Of a stretch of 64,000 bases of DNA, positions 59,564 to 64,000 are shown piece after piece. Origin of the DNA: Siculibacillus lacustris. Its GTDB lineage: Bacteria; Pseudomonadota; Alphaproteobacteria; Rhizobiales; Ancalomicrobiaceae. The translations under genes and the position numbers were made by a program. The stretch lies in the NCBI RefSeq assembly GCF_004328075.1, contig NZ_SJFN01000019.1, forward strand, positions 1 through 64,000, read 5' to 3'. Positions within the stretch are counted from its first letter, which is position 1; each line of letters begins with the position of its first letter. A model generated the notes under the pieces. It saw only the letters and a list, made by a program, of their open reading frames with translations. It did no database searches and was not told the origin of the DNA.

Positions 59564-60478
59564 CTAGACCGCGAAATCCGGCATGGCGGACCGCGGGATG
59601 ATGGCGCCGGGGTGACGGATCACCGTGGCGGCGAGGCGGTGGCCGTCGCGGGCGGCGGCGTCGGGCGCGCCGCCGCGCAGGCGGGAGGCCAGATAGGCGG
59701 CGGCGAAACTGTCGCCGGCGGCGGTGGTGTCGACGACGTCGTCGACCCGTTCGGCGGCGACGCGGTACTGAGCGCCCTGGGCCCAGATCCGGCAATCGCC
59801 CTTGCCGCACTTCAACACCACTTCGGTGCGGTCGAAGTCGAGCCAGTCGCGCAGGGTGGCTTCCGCATCGGCGGTTCCGAACAGCAGCCCGAGGTCCTCG
59901 TCACCGGCCAGCACGATGTCGACGACGTCGGCGAGTTCGGAGAAGGCGGCCCGGGCGATCGACAGATCGGGCCAATTGCGGGGGCGGAAATTGGTGTCGA
60001 GCACGATCCGTACGCCGATGCGGCGGGCCTGTTTGAGCGCCGCGAACAGGCGCCACAGCCCAGCCTCGCCATAGAGCGACAGGGTGATGCCCGACAGGAA
60101 CAGCACGTCGGTGTCGAGCAGCCAGCGCGTGGTCTCTTCGGCCTGGGCGGCGGTGAAGATGTCGCGGGCCGGTGAATCGGTGCGCCAGTAGAGGAAGCGG
60201 CGCTCGCCGTTGGGCGAGGTCTCGATCACGTACATGCCGGGCAGGCGGCGCGGCATGATCCGCACGGCGTCGGTCAGGACGCCCTCGGCGGTCCAGCGCT
60301 CGATCATCCGATCGGAATAGCGGTCGTCGCCGAGCGCTGTCACGAAGCGGGTCGGGAGGCCGAGGCGGGTCAGATAGATCGCGGTGTTGAGAACATCGCC
60401 GCCGAAGGAGAAACGGGCGTTGTCGGCATCGACGTGCCGGATCTCGACCATACATTCACCGAGAACGGCCACGCGCAT
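59564..60478 (-). CDS. kdgK: 2-keto-3-deoxygluconate kinase (KdgK, PfkB family)
   Basis: 304 residues from the ATG at 60478 (GGGGAGAAGACG upstream); a longer frame before it is not supported. PfkB signatures: GECMVEI start, FGGDVLNTAIYLTRLG, and VVDTTAAGDSFAAAY with catalytic Asp256. The layout and YWRTDSPAR stretch fit classical KdgK. It phosphorylates KDG, then the aldolase cleaves the product. First gene of the operon, divergent from a FadR-type regulator across a 253-bp region with one operator-like palindrome. Confidence 0.88.
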   Translation of the reverse strand: MRVAVLGECMVEIRHVDADNARFSFGGDVLNTAIYLTRLGLPTRFVTALGDDRYSDRMIERWTAEGVLTDAVRIMPRRLPGMYVIETSPNGERRFLYWRTDSPARDIFTAAQAEETTRWLLDTDVLFLSGITLSLYGEAGLWRLFAALKQARRIGVRIVLDTNFRPRNWPDLSIARAAFSELADVVDIVLAGDEDLGLLFGTADAEATLRDWLDFDRTEVVLKCGKGDCRIWAQGAQYRVAAERVDDVVDTTAAGDSFAAAYLASRLRGGAPDAAARDGHRLAATVIRHPGAIIPRSAMPDFAV

Positions 60479-60680
60479 CGTCTTCTCCCCGTCGACGGAT
60501 CCCGGCGGATCCCGTTCGTTCGCGTCGGTGCCCGACGGCCGATGGCCGCCGAACGCGGTGTCGACGACCGCGAGGGCCGGGAGGGCGGCAGTGCCCGCGC
60601 AGCGGGCGTAAGCGCCGCGACGCCGCGCACCTCTCGGTCGGGGACGACGGCCGGACAGTGTCACGGCGCCCCGTACCTGT

Positions 60681-60699
60681 CAACCTAACAGATAGGTTG
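60681..60699. promoter_or_regulatory. Candidate GntR/FadR operator
   Basis: CAACCTAACAGATAGGTTG: perfect 7-base arms around ACAGA, 32 bases before the regulator start and about 200 bases before the kdgK start. The size and A+T-rich centre fit a GntR-family dimer site. Confidence 0.65.
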
Positions 60700-60731
60700 T
60701 GGGGTCGCGCGCTTCCTGCCACACTGGCGTC

Positions 60732-61445
60732 ATGACCAACCTGGACCTCAAGCGCCTGGAGCATGGATCGCTGTCGCAGCGGGCGGCGGAGGCGTTGCTC
60801 AACTACATCCTGACCAATGATCTGAGGCCCGGCGCGTCGCTGCCGGCGGTGGCGACATTGGCGGAAAGCCTGGGTGTGAGCCGTCCGGTGGTGCGCGAAT
60901 CGCTCAATGCGCTGCGGGCGCTGGGGATCATCGAGATCGCCAACGGCAAGAAGGCGACGATCCGCGATCTCGATTCCGGGGTGCTCCGGGTCTATTTCAG
61001 CCGGGCGATGCAGATCGTCGACGACTCGATGCGCGACGTCATGGACGTGCGGGTCGGCATCGAAATCCGCTCCGCGGCGCTCGCCGCGCGCCATCGCAGC
61101 GACGAAGACATCGCGCGCCTCGGCGACATAATGGCGCAGATGCGCGAAGGTCACGGCGGTGCGGCCGAGTTCAGCCTGCACGACACCGCCCTGCATCTGG
61201 CGATTTCGGAAGCGAGCGGCAACCGGCTGATCTTCCACATCGTCGAGTCGCTGCAGTCGGCGCTGCGCAACGCCTCCTACCACGGCGTGTTGGCGCTCGG
61301 CGATCGCGAGACCCTCGACGGCATCGTCGCCGAACACGCCCGTCTGGTCGCGGCGATCGTCCGCGGCGACGAAGAGGAGGCCGCCGCCCTGATGCGCGAC
61401 CACCTCGCCGCGGCGATGAAGCGGATGGCCGAACGCATGGCGTGA
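60732..61445 (+). CDS. GntR/FadR-family regulator of the KDG operon
   Basis: 237 residues. Winged helix at about 12-78 (LSQRAAEALLNYI, SLGVSRPVVRESLNAL) and an FCD effector domain (about 90-230) with the metal-binding His set (HDTALHLAISEASGN, later EHARLVAAI). It most likely represses the divergent kinase-aldolase-kinase operon and is relieved by KDG or KDPG. The exact effector is inferred from the linked genes. Confidence 0.9.
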   Translation: MTNLDLKRLEHGSLSQRAAEALLNYILTNDLRPGASLPAVATLAESLGVSRPVVRESLNALRALGIIEIANGKKATIRDLDSGVLRVYFSRAMQIVDDSMRDVMDVRVGIEIRSAALAARHRSDEDIARLGDIMAQMREGHGGAAEFSLHDTALHLAISEASGNRLIFHIVESLQSALRNASYHGVLALGDRETLDGIVAEHARLVAAIVRGDEEEAAALMRDHLAAAMKRMAERMA

Positions 61446-61470
61446 GGGCCCCGCGCCCTCCCCTGCCCGT

Positions 61471-62505
61471 TCAGACCGGATCGAAGCCCGCCACGAAGGC
61501 GTCGTACTGGGCGTGCAGCGCGGCGCGGCCGGCGGCGTCGACGAAGGCGGCGTCGATGGCGTTCTTCGACAGGCGGATCGCCGCGTCGCGATCGAGGCCG
61601 AGGGCCTCGAAGGTCTCCAGCCAGTTCTGCCCGACGTAACCGCCGAAATAGGCCGGATCGTCGGAATTGATCGTCGCGGCGAGGCCGGCGTCGAGCATCC
61701 GGCCGAGCGGATGATCGGCGAGAGTGTCGACGACGCGCAGCTTGAGGTTCGACAGCGGGCAGACGGTCAGCGCCACCCGGCCGGCGGCGAGGCGGGCGGT
61801 CAGCACCGGATCCTCGAGGCTGCGCACCCCGTGGTCGATGCGTTCGGCACCGAGCACGTCGAGGGCCGAGGTCACGTAGGCCGGCGGCCCTTCCTCGCCG
61901 GCATGGGCGACGAGGCGCAGGCCGAGCGCCTGGGCGCGGGCGAAGACCCGGGCGAACTTCTCCGGCGGATGGCCGACCTCGCTGGAATCGAGGCCGACGC
62001 CGACGAACTTCTCGCGATGGGGCAGCGCCGCCTCGAGGGTGGCCAGCGCGTCGTCCTCGTCGAGATGGCGCAGGAAACACAGGATCAGCACCGACTCGAT
62101 GCCGAGGGCGGCGCGGGCCGCGGCGCAGCCGGCGGTGAGCCCGCCGATCACCGTGGCCATGGCGACGCCACGGGCGGTGTGGGTCTGGGGATCGAAGAAG
62201 ATCTCGGCGCGCACCACCCGATCGGCATGGGCGCGCTCGAGATAGGCGAAGACCATGTCGTGGAAGTCGTCGGCGGTCAGCAGCACCCCGGCCCCGGCGT
62301 AATAGACGTCGAGGAAGGACTGGAGATCGGTGAAGGCATAGGCCGCCCGCAGCGCCTCGACGTCGGCGTAGGGCAAGGCGACGCCGTTGCGCTTGGCGAG
62401 CGCAAAGATGGTCTCCGGCTCCAGCGTCCCCTCGACGTGGACATGCAGTTCGATCTTGGGCATTTCGGCGAGGAAGGCGGCGAGCGAGGGCGACAGGGTC
62501 GGCAT
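61471..62505 (-). CDS. Adenine deaminase (Aah1-type, adenosine-deaminase superfamily)
   Basis: 344 residues. Zinc ligands His21/His23 (IELHVHVEGTLEPE), His201 with catalytic Glu204 (VAHAGEEGPP), His225 (RIDHGVRSL) and Asp282 (NSDDPAYFGG). The EGTLEPE opening, FFDPQTHTARGV and SDDPAYFGGYV are those of the adenine deaminase branch (as in Pseudomonas and yeast Aah1), not of true adenosine deaminases. It converts adenine to hypoxanthine in purine salvage. Often labelled adenosine deaminase in automatic annotation. Divergent from the HAD gene by 198 bp. Confidence 0.88.
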   Translation of the reverse strand: MPTLSPSLAAFLAEMPKIELHVHVEGTLEPETIFALAKRNGVALPYADVEALRAAYAFTDLQSFLDVYYAGAGVLLTADDFHDMVFAYLERAHADRVVRAEIFFDPQTHTARGVAMATVIGGLTAGCAAARAALGIESVLILCFLRHLDEDDALATLEAALPHREKFVGVGLDSSEVGHPPEKFARVFARAQALGLRLVAHAGEEGPPAYVTSALDVLGAERIDHGVRSLEDPVLTARLAAGRVALTVCPLSNLKLRVVDTLADHPLGRMLDAGLAATINSDDPAYFGGYVGQNWLETFEALGLDRDAAIRLSKNAIDAAFVDAAGRAALHAQYDAFVAGFDPV

Positions 62506-62703
62506 GACGGCTCCACGACGTGAGGGGTCGACGAGCCGACAAGATAGGCGGTCGCGGCCGCCGCGGCGAGGCCGAATGCCGGTCTTCGCTCACGCGCTCG
62601 GCGCGCCGGAGGCGGGCCGCCTGCAGGGCGCCCTTGACCGCCTCGAGCAAATGCGCATCTCTTGGGCGGGCGCCACGGGCGCGCCAGACATCGGAAGCGA
62701 TCG

Positions 62704-63399
62704 GTGGACCAGCCCTCACCCCTTCGGACGCCCCCGGCGGCCGGCCCGCGAAGATGGGATCTGGTGATCTTCGACTGCGACGGCGTCCTCGTCGACAGCG
62801 AAGTCTTGAGCCTCGACTGTCTCGGCGCGCATCTGGCGCGGATCGGCTGGACCATCGACGCCGCCGAGATCGCCGAGCGGTTCCTCGGGCGCAGCTTCGC
62901 GACGGTCGCCGAGGACTATCGCGACGCGACCGGGCGAGCGCTGCCCGACGATTTCGCGGCGACCTTCCACGCCGCTCTGCGCGAGCGTTTCGAGGCGGCG
63001 CTGCTGCCGATCGCCGACATCGACGCGGTGCTCGCGGGCCTCGCGGTCCCTTTCTGCCTCGCCTCGTCGAGCGCGCCCGAGCGGATCCGCCTGTCGCTGC
63101 GCCTGACCGGCCTCGACCGGCGCTTCGAAGGGCGGATCTTCGACGCCTCGATGGTGCGGCGGGGCAAGCCCTTTCCCGACCTCTTCCTCCATGCCGCCAA
63201 GGCGATGGCGACGCCGCCGGCGCGCTGCCTGGTGATCGAGGACAGTCCGAGCGGCATCGCCGCCGCCAAGGCCGCCGGCATGACCGCCTGGGGCTTCGTC
63301 GGCGGCAGCCATCACGCCCGTTTCGACGGCGCGGCCAGCCTCGAGGGCGCCGGCGCCGACCACATCCTCCACCGTATGATCGACTTCCCGCCCTTGTGA
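62704..63399 (+). CDS. HAD-superfamily phosphatase (beta-phosphoglucomutase-like)
   Basis: 231 residues from a GTG at 62704 (GGAAGC upstream); the first 18 residues are not conserved. HAD motifs are present: Asp24-Cys-Asp26 (VIFDCDGVLVDSE), LASSSAPER, Lys in RRGKPFPD and VIEDSPSGIAAAKAAGM. The fold is the subclass I cap type. Sugar-phosphate phosphatase is the likely role. It is separated from the SorC-type regulator by only 12 bp. In relatives these genes head polyol (sorbitol/mannitol) ABC-transporter operons, which would lie beyond the right edge. Confidence 0.87.
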   Translation: MDQPSPLRTPPAAGPRRWDLVIFDCDGVLVDSEVLSLDCLGAHLARIGWTIDAAEIAERFLGRSFATVAEDYRDATGRALPDDFAATFHAALRERFEAALLPIADIDAVLAGLAVPFCLASSSAPERIRLSLRLTGLDRRFEGRIFDASMVRRGKPFPDLFLHAAKAMATPPARCLVIEDSPSGIAAAKAAGMTAWGFVGGSHHARFDGAASLEGAGADHILHRMIDFPPL

Positions 63400-63411
63400 G
63401 CCGACCCGACC

Positions 63412-64000
63412 ATGGCCTCCGATTCCGACAGTACCCGCCTCGACGATGCCGCCCGCGCCGGCTGGCTCTATTTCGTCGCCGGCAACACCCAGGAGGAAAT
63501 CGCCCGGCGCCTCAAGGTGTCGCGCCAGACGGCGCAGCGGCTGGTGTCGCTGGCGCGCAGCGAGCGGCTGATCACCTTCCGGCTCGACCACCCGATCGCC
63601 GCCTGCATGGAACTGGCGCAGCGCATCGCCGCGACCTTCGGGCTGCAGTATTGCGACGTCGCCCCGACCGATCCGATCTCGACCGACATCGGGCTGGGGG
63701 TCGGCGAGGTCGCGGCGAGTTTCCTCGAGGGCTATCTGCGTTCCGAGACGCCGGTGCTGATCGCCTTCGGCACCGGACGGACGCTGCGCGCCGCGGTCGA
63801 TCAGGTGGCGCGGATGAACTGCCCGCATCACCGACTGGTATCGCTGGTCGGCAACATCTCGCCGGAAGGCGCGGCGAGCTTCTTCGACGTGCTGGCGCGG
63901 ATCGCCGATCTGACCCGGGCGCGGCACTATCCGATGCCCTTGCCGGTGTTCTCATCGTCGGTCGAGGAGCACGCCCTGCTGATCGATCTGACCTCGGTGC
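63412..64000 (+). CDS. SorC-family sugar-binding transcriptional regulator (3' end outside the window)
   Basis: The reading frame from the ATG at 63412 stays open for 196 codons to the end of the window. N-terminal helix-turn-helix (EEIARRLKVSRQTAQRLV, about 28-45), then the start of the effector domain (CMELAQRIAATFGL, IAFGTGRTLRAAVDQV, SLVGNISPEGAAS). SorC/DeoR-type regulators bind phosphorylated sugars. It follows the HAD phosphatase by 12 bp, which points to a polyol or sugar catabolic operon continuing to the right. Confidence 0.88.
   Translation, partial: MASDSDSTRLDDAARAGWLYFVAGNTQEEIARRLKVSRQTAQRLVSLARSERLITFRLDHPIAACMELAQRIAATFGLQYCDVAPTDPISTDIGLGVGEVAASFLEGYLRSETPVLIAFGTGRTLRAAVDQVARMNCPHHRLVSLVGNISPEGAASFFDVLARIADLTRARHYPMPLPVFSSSVEEHALLIDLTSV

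Overview
The window is a high-G+C stretch of a proteobacterial chromosome, most likely an alphaproteobacterium of the Hyphomicrobiales (Rhizobiales). The clues are an IalB-family protein, a type VI secretion system (T6SS) of Agrobacterium-like type (peptidoglycan-binding TssL, FHA protein, Ser/Thr kinase and phosphatase, no TssJ in view), and an intergenic palindromic element of a kind common in that order. The exact genus cannot be fixed from the sequence alone.

Left flank (1-16540). The 3' part of a thiolase gene and its terminator are followed by a Ser-rich small protein (-), an OmpR/EnvZ-type two-component pair (+), and a vgrG plus DUF6931-like pair (-). Then come a methyltransferase with a regulatory domain (-), a 2200-residue autotransporter built of long tandem repeats (+), an IalB-like protein (+) and a small secreted peptide (+).

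Centre (17137-52339, all on the minus strand, read right to left). This is a large T6SS locus: tssA, tssB, tssC, hcp, tssE, tssF, tssG, clpV, a YiiX-like permuted papain-fold protein, a TPR-methyltransferase, a DUF4424 protein, a secreted NlpC/P60-like protein, an FHA protein, tssK, tssL with an OmpA-like domain, tssM, tagF, a PP2C phosphatase and a Ser/Thr kinase. The kinase, phosphatase and FHA protein form a threonine-phosphorylation switch, and TssL carries a plausible target threonine near its N-terminus. At the far end lie a small protein of unknown function and a three-gene secreted protease module: a DUF4384-like protein, a trypsin fused to a caspase fold that has lost both catalytic residues, and a catalytically complete caspase with Cys-paired coiled-coil repeats. 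This module is the most unusual item in the window.

Right flank (52561-64000). An EmrAB-type efflux pair (-) and a TetR regulator (+) are separated by a divergent promoter region with two copies of a TetR-like operator. A GNAT acetyltransferase follows (+). Next is a 2-keto-3-deoxygluconate (KDG) operon of two PfkB kinases flanking a KDPG-type aldolase (-), divergent from a FadR/GntR regulator (+) with a clear palindrome between them. An adenine deaminase (-), a HAD phosphatase (+) and the start of a SorC-family sugar regulator (+), which runs off the window, complete the region. No tRNA, rRNA, CRISPR array or insertion sequence was recognised.
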